Source: JANSWP01 sp041941305
GTDB taxonomy: Bacteria; Bacteroidota; Bacteroidia; Chitinophagales; Saprospiraceae
Assembly: GCA_041941305.1 (NCBI GenBank)
Contig: JBGTQJ010000012.1
Coordinates: 1 to 64,000 of the forward strand
DNA: 64,000 nt
Reading direction: 5' to 3'
Shown one piece after another: positions 53,576-62,472 of this stretch (position 1 is its first letter; every line of letters begins with the position of its first letter). The notes below the pieces were generated by a model. It was not told the origin of the DNA. It made no database searches and saw nothing but the letters and a program-made list of their open reading frames with translations. The position numbers were made by a program, and so were the translations under genes.

Positions 53576-54934
53576 ATGACTGACTTAAACATTAAAGATT
53601 TAAATCCAACAATTACACTTGGTGAAACAGAATACTTTACAGGAATTCCCAAAATTGAATATGAAGGCCGAGAATCTCAAAATCCCTTTGCATTTAAATG
53701 GTACAATGAGCAACAAGAGGTAGCTGGAAAAACGATGAAAGAACATTTTCGTTTTGCTGTAGCTTATTGGCATTCATTCTGTGGAACAGGTGGAGACCCA
53801 TTTGGAATAGGGACAAAACGATTTCCATGGTTGACCTCTTCAGATCCCTACCAAAGGGCTAAAGATAAAATGGATGCTGCCTTTGAGTTTATAACAAAAA
53901 TGGGAATCCCCTATTATTGTTTTCACGATTTTGACTTGATTGATGAGGGAGAAAATTTGAAGGAATCCCAGAAGAGATTAGAATATATTTCTGACTATGC
54001 AAGGGAAAAACAAGCAGCATCAGGAGTAAAGTTATTATGGGGTACAGCAAATCTGTTTTCTAACCCTAGATATATGAATGGTGCTGCAACTAATCCCGAT
54101 TTTGATATTGTAGCCTATGCTGGAGCTCAAGTCAAAAATGCCCTGGATGCCACCATAAAATTAGACGGTGAGAATTATGTTTTTTGGGGAGGAAGAGAAG
54201 GCTATATGAGTCTTCTTAATACGGATATGAAAAAGGAAATTGACCACATGGCCCGATTTCTTCATATGGCGAAGGATTATGCTAGAAGTAAAGGATTTAA
54301 AGGTACATTTTTCATAGAACCGAAACCGATGGAACCAAGTAAGCATCAATATGATTTTGATGCTGCCACTGTTATTGGCTTTCTAAAGGAATATGAACTT
54401 GATGATGATTTTAAATTGAATTTGGAAGTTAATCATGCTACTTTGGCTCAGCATACTTTTCAACACGAGTTGCAAGTGGCTGTGGATGCAGGCCTGTTAG
54501 GAAGTATGGATGCCAATAGAGGGGATTATCAAAATGGATGGGATACTGATCAATTTCCAAACAATATTTATGAATTGGTGGAGTCCTTTTTGGTCATTTT
54601 ACCAGCAGGAGGATTTCATGGAGGCGGAATTAATTTTGACGCAAAAACCAGAAGAAATTCCACTGATTTGGAAGATCTTTTTTATGCACATATTGGTGGG
54701 ATGGATGCTTTTGCAAGGGCTTTAATTATCAGTAATGAAATCCTTGAAAATTCAGATTATCTGAAATTACGAAAGGATAGATATAGCTCATTTAATACAA
54801 AGAGTGGAAGTGATTTTAAAAATGGCAATTTAAAATTAGAAGATTTGTCTGATTTTGCCTTAAAAAATGGGGAGCCTTCGTTAAGAAGTGGCAGACAGGA
54901 ATTATTTGAAAACATCATTAATCAATACATATAA
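53576..54934 (+). CDS. xylA: xylose isomerase
   Basis: This 452-residue enzyme converts D-xylose to D-xylulose. It is the large-type (class II) isomerase with an extended N-terminus, and shows the metal and substrate motifs FHDFDLIDEG, VFWGGREGYMSLLNTD, FIEPKPMEPSKHQYDFD and NLEVNHATLAQH. It follows xylB. No xylose transporter or regulator is in the window, so uptake is encoded elsewhere. Confidence 0.96.
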   Translation: MTDLNIKDLNPTITLGETEYFTGIPKIEYEGRESQNPFAFKWYNEQQEVAGKTMKEHFRFAVAYWHSFCGTGGDPFGIGTKRFPWLTSSDPYQRAKDKMDAAFEFITKMGIPYYCFHDFDLIDEGENLKESQKRLEYISDYAREKQAASGVKLLWGTANLFSNPRYMNGAATNPDFDIVAYAGAQVKNALDATIKLDGENYVFWGGREGYMSLLNTDMKKEIDHMARFLHMAKDYARSKGFKGTFFIEPKPMEPSKHQYDFDAATVIGFLKEYELDDDFKLNLEVNHATLAQHTFQHELQVAVDAGLLGSMDANRGDYQNGWDTDQFPNNIYELVESFLVILPAGGFHGGGINFDAKTRRNSTDLEDLFYAHIGGMDAFARALIISNEILENSDYLKLRKDRYSSFNTKSGSDFKNGNLKLEDLSDFALKNGEPSLRSGRQELFENIINQYI

Positions 54935-54989
54935 GCCTGAGAAAATAGACCTCAAAGATAATTAAGCTGTGAGTTACTGTACAGCCCAA

Positions 54990-55202
54990 TTACGCTTTCG
55001 GTTGCTCTCCTTTTTCTTTGAGCCCATCTTTGTCCGTTTCAAAAAGCCATTCTTTAGCAAATTCTGGTAAGATTTCAGAAACTTTCTTATCGGCTGCATA
55101 TACGATTCCAGCTAATAAAGCCAAATGGAATGTAAATGCAAAAAGAGCAGCTTTTAAACGTCGGTTTCTGGCGGCGATTTGCCATTTTTTGTTTGTGTAC
55201 AT
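54990..55202 (-). CDS. small single-pass membrane protein, unknown function
   Basis: This is a 70-residue protein with a basic N-terminus (MYTNKKWQIAARNRRLKAA) and one membrane helix (about 17-37). A charged tail rich in Lys and Glu ends EKGEQPKA. It may be an inner-membrane-anchored small protein. No family is recognised. It converges with xylA, and its promoter side opens onto the foldback region. Confidence 0.6.
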   Translation of the reverse strand: MYTNKKWQIAARNRRLKAALFAFTFHLALLAGIVYAADKKVSEILPEFAKEWLFETDKDGLKEKGEQPKA

Positions 55203-55314
55203 GACCTGCTGTTTTTGATGATAGCTAAGAAACGAATTGTTAATTTATAATATTTTGTAATGTGTTATTATTTGAAAAAGATTAACAAAACAAAACATGC
55301 ATCATCCCCCCAAA

Positions 55315-55501
55315 GGCAGGGGTGATTGGTTCTAAAAATATACTCTGTGATTTTTTTTAAGTTCAAGGTCAAGACCAAGTTCAAGTTCAATTCTTGGACT
55401 TGAACTTGGTCTTGACCTTGAACTTTCAGGGGTTTAGAAGAAAAAAACCTAGGATAATCCTTTAGCACATTATGAAAATAATAGAACCAATCACCCCTGC
55501 C
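55315..55501. repeat. foldback repeat A with a strong inner hairpin
   Basis: The 20 bases at 55315-55334 are exactly inverted at 55482-55501. Between them is a hairpin of two 31-base arms (55360-55390 and 55394-55424) with one mismatch and a 3-base loop, built from TTCAAG-like words. The outer arms carry a CCCCTGCC core next to a CCAAAGG word, as in extragenic repeats. No coding capacity is present. Confidence 0.8.
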
Positions 55502-55502
55502 C

Positions 55503-55703
55503 CAAAGGGGCAAGCTGAATTTTGGTAATAAAACCCCTTTTGTTTATTTTCTTTGCTTAATCTATTGATATTCAATTTGTTGCGGGGTGTGAGTTGCGGG
55601 TTTGACCACCTCGCAACTCGCACCCCGCAACAAAAGCACATTACATAGTGAGTTGAAATTCAATGATTTAAGATACAATCGGAAAATTCAGCTTGCCCCT
55701 TTG
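55503..55703. repeat. foldback repeat B, full-length, copy of the window-start repeat
   Basis: A 21-base arm (55503-55523) is exactly inverted at 55683-55703. Inside is a second 22-base stem (55577-55598 with 55612-55633, one mismatch) of GTTGCGGGGTG type. The right half recurs at 1-108 with few changes, so this is a dispersed family. It abuts the glutamate dehydrogenase stop (31 bp away). Confidence 0.85.
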
Positions 55704-55734
55704 AGGGAATTTTTACAATTGCAGGATATGAAAA

Positions 55735-57165
55735 TTATGGGAATATTCCCATCGCCTGGTAATCACTTCCAATTTTTTGAATTGCATTCACAAATGCAGC
55801 AGTTCTTAAATCTTTTACTTCTTCTTTTTCTAACATAATATTTCTAATAGAATGATAGGCTGTTATCATGGTTTCCTCTAATCCGGATCGAACCAAATCA
55901 ATCTCATCTGCCCCTTTGGATAGAAGGTGGATTTGATGATCTCCTATAGTTTTTCCGGTTAGTTCTTCTACTTTTTTAATCAGATTTACCAATGTATTTT
56001 GATTAAATCTTTTTTGCATCCTGCCAAACCGCATATGAGAAAGGTTTTTCAACCATTCAAAATAGGAAACAGTTACTCCTCCAGCATTTAGATAAACATC
56101 GGGCAAAATCATTACATTGTTGTCCAAAAGAATTTGCTCACCTGCAGAGGTAATTGGACCATTCGCTGCTTCAGCAATAATTTTGGCTTTAACCTTTGCT
56201 GCATTTTCTAAAGTAATCTGGTTTTCTAAAGCAGCTGGTACCAAAATATCACATTCAAATTCGAGGACTTTTGTTCTTTCTTCTTTAGGGTAATTTGTAG
56301 CACCAGGAAAATTTAGTATCGACCCGGTTTCTTTTCGGAATTTCACTAATTCATCAATATCAATCCCGTCCTTTTTATAAATAGCACCTTCTACCTCTCC
56401 AAATCCAACTAAAATAGCTCCACCCTCTTTCTGAGAAATACTTGCAGTCCAGGAACCAACATTTCCTAAACCTTGAATTGCCATGGTTTTACCTTTCAAT
56501 CCAGGTGTTAATCCTATTTTTTTCATGTCCCCTTCAAAGGTACAGGCTTCTCTAATTCCATAAAACACGCCCCTTCCAGTTGCTTCTTCTCTACCTCTAA
56601 TTCCATTTTGATTAACGGGCTTGCCGGTTACACATCCTGCAGCATCTATATCCCCTTCATTAAGAGCCCGATAAGTATCATAAATCCAAGCCATTTCTCT
56701 AGCTCCAGTACCATAATCTGGGGCTGGTACATCTATGGCTGGACCTATAAAATTTCTTTTAACAAGTTCTGAGGTATATCGTCTTGTTATTTTCTCCAAT
56801 TGGTAAGGAGTAAATTCCCTTGAATTAATTTTCACCCCACCCTTGGCACCACCAAATGGTACATCTACAATTGCACATTTGTAAGACATCAAGGTTGCCA
56901 AAGCCATTACTTCTTCTTGATTCACATGATTGCTATATCGAATTCCTCCTTTTGTCGGAGAGCGATGGTGACTATGCTGTACCCGATAGGCTTCTACTAC
57001 CTGCACATTTTCATCTATTTTTACAGGAAATTGCATTTGGTAAACAGAGTTGCAGACACGAATTTGCTCCAAAAGCCCTTTATCAAGTCCTGTATGAGGG
57101 GCAGCTTTTTCAAAGTAATTTTGAACACTTTGATAAAAACTCACTTTAGATTTAGGTTCACTCAT
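55735..57165 (-). CDS. Glu/Leu/Phe/Val dehydrogenase family, probable glutamate dehydrogenase
   Basis: This is a 476-residue dehydrogenase that interconverts glutamate and 2-oxoglutarate plus ammonia. The substrate-domain motif VDVPFGGAKGGVKINSREF (about 100-118) carries the catalytic lysines. The Rossmann domain has IQGLGNVGSW (about 235). GIRYSNHVNQEEVMALA is also typical. The cofactor preference cannot be fixed by eye. It overlaps the small CcmD-like gene by 8 bp, head to tail. Confidence 0.93.
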   Translation of the reverse strand: MSEPKSKVSFYQSVQNYFEKAAPHTGLDKGLLEQIRVCNSVYQMQFPVKIDENVQVVEAYRVQHSHHRSPTKGGIRYSNHVNQEEVMALATLMSYKCAIVDVPFGGAKGGVKINSREFTPYQLEKITRRYTSELVKRNFIGPAIDVPAPDYGTGAREMAWIYDTYRALNEGDIDAAGCVTGKPVNQNGIRGREEATGRGVFYGIREACTFEGDMKKIGLTPGLKGKTMAIQGLGNVGSWTASISQKEGGAILVGFGEVEGAIYKKDGIDIDELVKFRKETGSILNFPGATNYPKEERTKVLEFECDILVPAALENQITLENAAKVKAKIIAEAANGPITSAGEQILLDNNVMILPDVYLNAGGVTVSYFEWLKNLSHMRFGRMQKRFNQNTLVNLIKKVEELTGKTIGDHQIHLLSKGADEIDLVRSGLEETMITAYHSIRNIMLEKEEVKDLRTAAFVNAIQKIGSDYQAMGIFP

Positions 57166-57373
57166 GTTCTTTAATTTGATTTTCCAATTTGGTTAATTTA
57201 TTATCCAATAAAATTAGGAAAAATACAACACCTAAAAACATCGCAACGATTACGGTAACTACTATATAAATTTTACCAATTCCTCTTGCAAAATCAGGGT
57301 TCTCTGATTGAAAAAAGAGATATGGTAAACCAAAAAATAAAATAGCCAATAAAATCAGAATTGCATTTTTCAT
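57158..57373 (-). CDS. CcmD-like small membrane protein
   Basis: This is a 71-residue membrane protein. The helix around 33-54 (YIVVTVIVAMFLGVVFFLILL) is followed by DNKLTKLENQIKEHE, a pattern of CcmD-like proteins: one helix and then a charged coiled-coil tail. An additional N-terminal helix may be a signal anchor. The position after ccsA and ccmB supports a role in cytochrome c maturation. The family match is weak because such proteins are short and diverse. Confidence 0.6.
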   Translation of the reverse strand: MKNAILILLAILFFGLPYLFFQSENPDFARGIGKIYIVVTVIVAMFLGVVFFLILLDNKLTKLENQIKEHE

Positions 57374-57437
57374 AATTTAAAAATTGGTGCGCAAAAGTCG
57401 GAGAAAAATTATTTTTGACAAAGTTTTTATCAAGGTA

Positions 57438-58496
57438 TCAGTAATCAGCATTCATTGTTTTATCAAAAAGCCTTTCGTAACGTAGTACAAGTTGAGCCAT
57501 CCATACGCCCAAAAGGGTCCATCCAATTATTGCAGGATAAAAAATTAATCGCATGGTACTGTCCAAATCGAGACTTCCAATAGGCATATTTCCACCAGAA
57601 CCAGGGTGCAAACTATCGGCTAATTTAGGAATGACATATAGTAAAGGTATTAGTGTTGCAAATGCAAAAATGTTGTAAACTGCTCCAATCCTGGCTTTTT
57701 TTTCGAAATCCTCAAAAGAACCCCTTAGGACAAAGTAAGCTAAGTAAATTAATAGGGCGATTGCTGTGGTATTTTGTTTTACATCAAAACTCCAATAAGC
57801 TCCCCAGGTGTGTTTTGCCCAAAAAGCACCAGTGACCACACCCAATATTCCAAATAGGATCCCCACGCTGGTAAGTGCCATTGCTTTCCGGTCATAATCA
57901 GGTTCAAGTTTACTTAAATACAATACACTCATGACAACCGCAGAAATCAAAATAATAAACATAGCAAACCAAAGTGGTACATGGTAATAGGTGTTCCGAA
58001 TGGTTTCCAATAGAATATTTAAGAAGGGAAAGGAAGTTTTTGTCTTACCAGTTAGATTGGAAATAGGAGTATTTACCCATGCCGTTTTTCCTCTTTCCAA
58101 ATCAATACTGTCTTGGGTGACGAAAACCGCGCTTGGCAAAAGAGAACTTCCATCAAGTGGATTGTCCAATATTAAGGTTAAATCAACTACTTTCTTTTTT
58201 GCAGGAAGGTATTCTGGAATATCAAAATCTATGGTAAGGTTTCTTGAGTCCTGAACCTCAATATTGTTTCCTCCCAATGTATATACAGAATCTAATTTCA
58301 ACCAGGCCCTGATTTTCCCTTCAACCTCATCAAAATTGGAATTGTATCCCTTTAATTTTAGTTGGAGATTATCTCCGGTTTTACAACTATCTGGAGTGAC
58401 ATCGACAATTCCTGGTTTTAATGGAATGAGCATTCCGGCAATAAGGGAATAAATAATCAATAATACACCCAATATTTTCCACCAATGTTTTTTCAT
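57438..58496 (-). CDS. CcsA/CcmC-type cytochrome c biogenesis protein with N-terminal extension
   Basis: This 352-residue membrane protein handles heme in cytochrome c maturation. The WGAYWSFDVKQ tryptophan-rich motif of heme handlers is near residue 235, among six or so C-terminal helices. Unlike ordinary CcmC (about 220-250 residues), it has an N-terminal helix and a beta-rich extracytoplasmic domain (about 25-160). I start it at ATG 58496; the earlier ATG adds nine residues before the first helix. It sits 30 bp after ccmB in a ccmB-ccsA-ccmD-like operon. Confidence 0.88.
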   Translation of the reverse strand: MKKHWWKILGVLLIIYSLIAGMLIPLKPGIVDVTPDSCKTGDNLQLKLKGYNSNFDEVEGKIRAWLKLDSVYTLGGNNIEVQDSRNLTIDFDIPEYLPAKKKVVDLTLILDNPLDGSSLLPSAVFVTQDSIDLERGKTAWVNTPISNLTGKTKTSFPFLNILLETIRNTYYHVPLWFAMFIILISAVVMSVLYLSKLEPDYDRKAMALTSVGILFGILGVVTGAFWAKHTWGAYWSFDVKQNTTAIALLIYLAYFVLRGSFEDFEKKARIGAVYNIFAFATLIPLLYVIPKLADSLHPGSGGNMPIGSLDLDSTMRLIFYPAIIGWTLLGVWMAQLVLRYERLFDKTMNADY

Positions 58497-58526
58497 AATT
58501 TTTTCTGAGATGAATATGATCAAAAA

Positions 58527-59186
58527 TTAATCACGCCACAAAAAGGGAAATAAAACTAGTCCAAGTCCAAGCAAAATCAAATCAATTGCTAATAATATCA
58601 GGATATCATTATCAATGCTAGTATCATTTATCATCCCTAAGGCATTCGCCGATAGCTTTAGTAGCAGGAGTAAAATAGGTATGACCAATGGGAAACTCAA
58701 AATAGCCATCATGGTGCTGCTATTATCTGTCTGCCCTGCAATTGCTGAAACAAAAGTAAATGTAACTGCAAATCCTAGACTGCCTAGCCACAAGACCAAA
58801 AAAAACATTTCAACATCTCTTACTTGGTTACCTGCAACAAAACTAAAGACTAGGAAGGACAAGATACTTAAAGTGAATAGCAGTATGGAATTGTAAATAA
58901 CTTTTGACAAAAGTATGGCAGTAGGGTTAGCGATCTGATAATAATATAGCTGGCGATTTCCACTTTCCTGAGTAAAGCTCTTCACAATTGCATTTACGGA
59001 TGCAAAAAGAACAATGATCCAAAATAGAATATTCCAAACTGGCTTCTCAACTTTAATAGAGGCAGTATACACTATAAAAATTGTAGAAAACACATATAAA
59101 AATATACCACTAATAGCATATTTCTGACGCCATTCCAGGGTAAATTCTTTTTGTAATAAATAGCCTAATTCTTTTGTGAAGTTCAT
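58527..59186 (-). CDS. ccmB: heme exporter protein CcmB
   Basis: This 219-residue inner-membrane protein has six predicted helices and is the permease part of the CcmAB ABC complex in cytochrome c maturation. The start LLQKEFTLEWRQKYAISG is typical, as is SFTQESGNRQLYYYQIANP after helix 2. ATG 59186 is preferred over one at 59195. No ccmA (ATPase) or ccmE is nearby in the window. Confidence 0.88.
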   Translation of the reverse strand: MNFTKELGYLLQKEFTLEWRQKYAISGIFLYVFSTIFIVYTASIKVEKPVWNILFWIIVLFASVNAIVKSFTQESGNRQLYYYQIANPTAILLSKVIYNSILLFTLSILSFLVFSFVAGNQVRDVEMFFLVLWLGSLGFAVTFTFVSAIAGQTDNSSTMMAILSFPLVIPILLLLLKLSANALGMINDTSIDNDILILLAIDLILLGLGLVLFPFLWRD

Positions 59187-59195
59187 TAAAAGCAA

Positions 59196-59535
59196 AAATA
59201 GGAGGAGGGGTTAATTTTCCAAAATCAAGTAGCAATATTGTTGAAATAAGGAAAAGGTATTCAGGAAATTAAATCTTGTAAGATTAATTTATGGCGAAAA
59301 AATATTAGGTCTTTTAATTGATTTCATTAACTTAACGGCAATATTCTTCAAAGGTTCCTAACATATTCAACTTTTAAAATTTGGCAAAACAACAAGACAA
59401 AACTACCTCTCCATGTAATTACTTTTTCTAAACTATTAATAATCTAACACAAATAATGCTTTTAATCAGCTAATTGCAAAGCTACTTTTGGAAACAAAAC
59501 AATATTTATATTTCTTAACTAAATCACATCAAGTT
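59196..59535. other. divergent intergenic region, ccmB and TonB receptor
   Basis: These 340 bases should hold both promoters. One dyad, AATCTT-GT-AAGATT (59272-59285), is visible. No gene or strong terminator is seen. Confidence 0.4.
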
Positions 59536-62154
59536 ATGAACGAAAAATTCAACTCTTTTAAAAACGGCTTACTGTTGTTTTTAATGTTTTCTATCCCTTT
59601 AATTACATATGCACAACAAGGTACCGTTAGTGGAACTGTTCAGGATGCAGATGGGCCATTAATTGGTGCAGCTGTTCAGGTTGCCGGCACTTCATCAGGC
59701 ACAACAACAGATGTAAACGGTCAATATTCTTTATCTCTGGCTGCAGGAGAATATACTTTAGAGGCCACCTATTTGGGTTATGGATCACAAAGAGCCACAG
59801 TAACCATTACAGGAGGAGGATCTGCTTCAATAGATTTCACCTTATCAGAGGGGGTAATCTTCGACGAAATCGTTGTGACAGGAACGCGTTCCAAACCAAG
59901 ATCTGTAATTAGCTCACCTGTGCCAATTGACAACTTTACAAGTAAAACTATCGAACGTCAGGGAAATGGAGACTTAACAGAAACATTGAAAAATTTAGTT
60001 CCTTCATTTACAGCAACCCCATTAACAGGAGATGGATCAGCTTTTGTTAGACCTACCTCCTTGAGAGGGTTGCCACCAGATGAAACCTTAATATTGGTAA
60101 ATTCCAAACGTCGCCACCGTTCTGCATTGATTGCTCACTTTGGAGCTGCAATGAATGTTGGGGCACACGCAGTAGATATTGGACAGATTCCAAGTATTGC
60201 CTTAAAAAACATAGAGGTTTTGAGGGATGGAGCAGCTGCTCAATATGGTTCTGACGCGATTGCAGGGGTTATGAATTTCATTTTGAAAGATGCCAATGAA
60301 GGTGTTGAAGTACAAGCAAGAGTAGGAAAATGGTATGGAAGAAATTATGGAAGTGAAACAGATTATCAGGTTGGGATCAATTTCGGATTACCCCTGACTG
60401 AGAAAGGGTTTATAAATGTAAGTGGGGAATATGTTTTCAATGAAGAACTTTCAAGAGGAGATCAACACCAATCTGCCATAGGAGTTGAAGGTGCTCAAGA
60501 TCCAGCGATGAATTGGGGGCGTCCCGAAAGTAGTGGTTTCCGTTCTACCTGGAATGCGGGTATCGAGATTGCGGATAACGCTGAGTTTTATTCTTTTGGA
60601 AACTTTGCAGATACTTATGGAAACTACAGTTTCTTCTACAGGCCTCCGGGTCGATCTGGAGTATTGGAACCTATGCCAATAAACCCAAACGATCCTTCTG
60701 AAGGCAATTTCTGTTGGTGTGACCAATATCCTGCTGGATTTACACCAGAATTTGAAGGATTCCAAACAGACTTTAGCACTATTTCAGGATTTAGAGGAAC
60801 TTTTGGTGATGGCTTTAATTACGATATCAGTGCTACTTATGGTATGAATAGAATCGACTATGTATTAAACGGTTCTTTGAACCCATCCTGGGGGCCCTTC
60901 TCTCAGACCATTTTCAGACCTGGTGATTTACAACAAGAAGACTTGAATTTTAATTTAGATGTCTCAAAAGCTGTTTCTGACAAAATAAATGTAGCTGTTG
61001 GATTAGAAAGACGCTTAGAAACCTATACCATGTATGCAGGAGAACAACAAGCATGGGCTGCTGGACCTTGGTCTGGCATTTCAAGACTGATCAATCCAGA
61101 AACAGGTGAAAATTACGCTGAACCAAGTGTTGGTGCCAATGGATTTTCTGGTACTAGTGAAGATGCAGCTGGTATTTTTGAAAGTTCCAACTGGGCTGGA
61201 TACATCGATGTTGAATTTGATATCACAGATGCATGGTTGCTCCAAGCTGCTTTCCGCTATGAAGATTTTAAAAACTTTGGATCTACTGATAACTTTAAAG
61301 TAGCCTCAAGATACAAAGTTGGGGATTTCTTAACATTAAGAGCTGCCTATTCTACTGGTTTCAGAGCTCCAACTCCTGGTCAGGCTAATGTAACAACCAT
61401 TACTACTTCATTTGACGGTGTTTCAGGAATGCAGGTACAGGAAGGAACAGTCCGACCAACTGATCCGATCGCTGTTGCATTAGGAGGAAAAGCCTTGGTT
61501 CCTGAAGAATCAGAAAACCTGAGTGTAGGAATTGCTTCTAGGTTGACTAGTAATTTGAGTTTAACGGTTGATTATTATCAGGTAAATGTGGACAAAAGAA
61601 TAATCAAGTCAAGAAGTCTTCCAATTGTTGGAAATCCCGAATTTGCTGAAGTGGCTTTTTATTCCAATTCCTTGAATACGGAAACTTTTGGCATTGATGC
61701 GGTATTGGTTTGGAGATCAGGGAATACCAATGTCAGTGTTGCCTATAACTACAATGAATCTGATGTTGTAAGCCAGGAACAAGTAAATGGAGAAGATCCT
61801 GTTTCAGAAAGCACCATATTTAATATTGAAAATAACTTGCCTAAACATCGTGCAAGTATTTCATTAAATCATAGTTTTGGTGATTTGGATGCGATGGTAC
61901 GTGCGAACTATTACGGTGAGACCATTGACGAAAGAGGTCAAAGAGAAGTTGTTGAACCTGCAACGCTTGTTGATATAGAATTGAGTTATCCGGTTACTGA
62001 TAATATGAGGTTTATATTAGGATCCAATAATGTTTTAGATAAATATCCTAATGAAATTGAAACTAGAAAATCTCAGGGAATGCCTTTCCCAAGACGTACC
62101 CCAATTGGATATCATGGAGGAATGGTTTATTTTAAGGCAGTATATAAGCTATAG
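59536..62154 (+). CDS. TonB-dependent outer-membrane receptor
   Basis: This is an 872-residue receptor. After a signal peptide (1-25) comes a carboxypeptidase-like regulatory domain (about 28-115, GTVSGTVQDADGPLIGAAVQ). The plug follows with the TonB-box-like EIVVTGTRS and with IEVLRDGAAAQYGSDAIAGV, then a beta barrel ending MVYFKAVYKL. It imports a large nutrient, siderophore or corrinoid by proton-motive force. The substrate cannot be told, and no SusD partner follows. I start at ATG 59536, which gives the cleaner signal peptide. Confidence 0.92.
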   Translation: MNEKFNSFKNGLLLFLMFSIPLITYAQQGTVSGTVQDADGPLIGAAVQVAGTSSGTTTDVNGQYSLSLAAGEYTLEATYLGYGSQRATVTITGGGSASIDFTLSEGVIFDEIVVTGTRSKPRSVISSPVPIDNFTSKTIERQGNGDLTETLKNLVPSFTATPLTGDGSAFVRPTSLRGLPPDETLILVNSKRRHRSALIAHFGAAMNVGAHAVDIGQIPSIALKNIEVLRDGAAAQYGSDAIAGVMNFILKDANEGVEVQARVGKWYGRNYGSETDYQVGINFGLPLTEKGFINVSGEYVFNEELSRGDQHQSAIGVEGAQDPAMNWGRPESSGFRSTWNAGIEIADNAEFYSFGNFADTYGNYSFFYRPPGRSGVLEPMPINPNDPSEGNFCWCDQYPAGFTPEFEGFQTDFSTISGFRGTFGDGFNYDISATYGMNRIDYVLNGSLNPSWGPFSQTIFRPGDLQQEDLNFNLDVSKAVSDKINVAVGLERRLETYTMYAGEQQAWAAGPWSGISRLINPETGENYAEPSVGANGFSGTSEDAAGIFESSNWAGYIDVEFDITDAWLLQAAFRYEDFKNFGSTDNFKVASRYKVGDFLTLRAAYSTGFRAPTPGQANVTTITTSFDGVSGMQVQEGTVRPTDPIAVALGGKALVPEESENLSVGIASRLTSNLSLTVDYYQVNVDKRIIKSRSLPIVGNPEFAEVAFYSNSLNTETFGIDAVLVWRSGNTNVSVAYNYNESDVVSQEQVNGEDPVSESTIFNIENNLPKHRASISLNHSFGDLDAMVRANYYGETIDERGQREVVEPATLVDIELSYPVTDNMRFILGSNNVLDKYPNEIETRKSQGMPFPRRTPIGYHGGMVYFKAVYKL

Positions 62155-62472
62155 AACTATTAATTTGAGTTATTTAACGAAAGTTTAGATTTCAATAAGC
62201 TTCAGTGCCATCATTTTTGATTTGAAAAATGGTGGCACTTTCTTATGCTTGAATGTGAAGAAATTTTCAAATCAATAATACTTGATTTGATTGAAAAATT
62301 GATTTAAAAAAAATTATTAGTGTCGTTTCAATAGATGTAGAAAAAGGAAATAATTTGTCTATGAAAAAAATGGATTGTCAAATTCCAACAAAACGAGTAA
62401 TTTCGCCATTGATTTATTTGAGAAAACTTAATAGGTCAATTGTTCTTTTTAGAACACCCCGATTGGCTACAA
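62155..62472. other. intergenic region, TonB receptor to amidase
   Basis: This stretch holds the receptor terminator (62204-62245) and then the amidase promoter region. A 44-codon frame from 62360 overlaps the amidase start out of frame and is not supported. TAATTTG near 62351 could be part of a Bacteroidota -7 element, but its -33 partner is weak. Confidence 0.4.
62204..62245 (+). terminator. intrinsic terminator of the TonB receptor gene
   Basis: AGTGCCATCATTTTT (62204-62218) pairs with AAAAATGGTGGCACT (62225-62239) over 15 positions with one G-T pair and a 6-base loop, followed by TTCTT. It lies 50 bp after the receptor stop. Confidence 0.8.

Larger units (their letters stand above)
55203..55734. 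other. intergenic region almost filled by nested foldback repeats
   Basis: These 532 bases contain no gene. They hold two consecutive foldback structures (55315-55501 and 55503-55703), each with an inner hairpin. They lie between the small membrane protein gene start and the glutamate dehydrogenase gene end. Confidence 0.7.
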
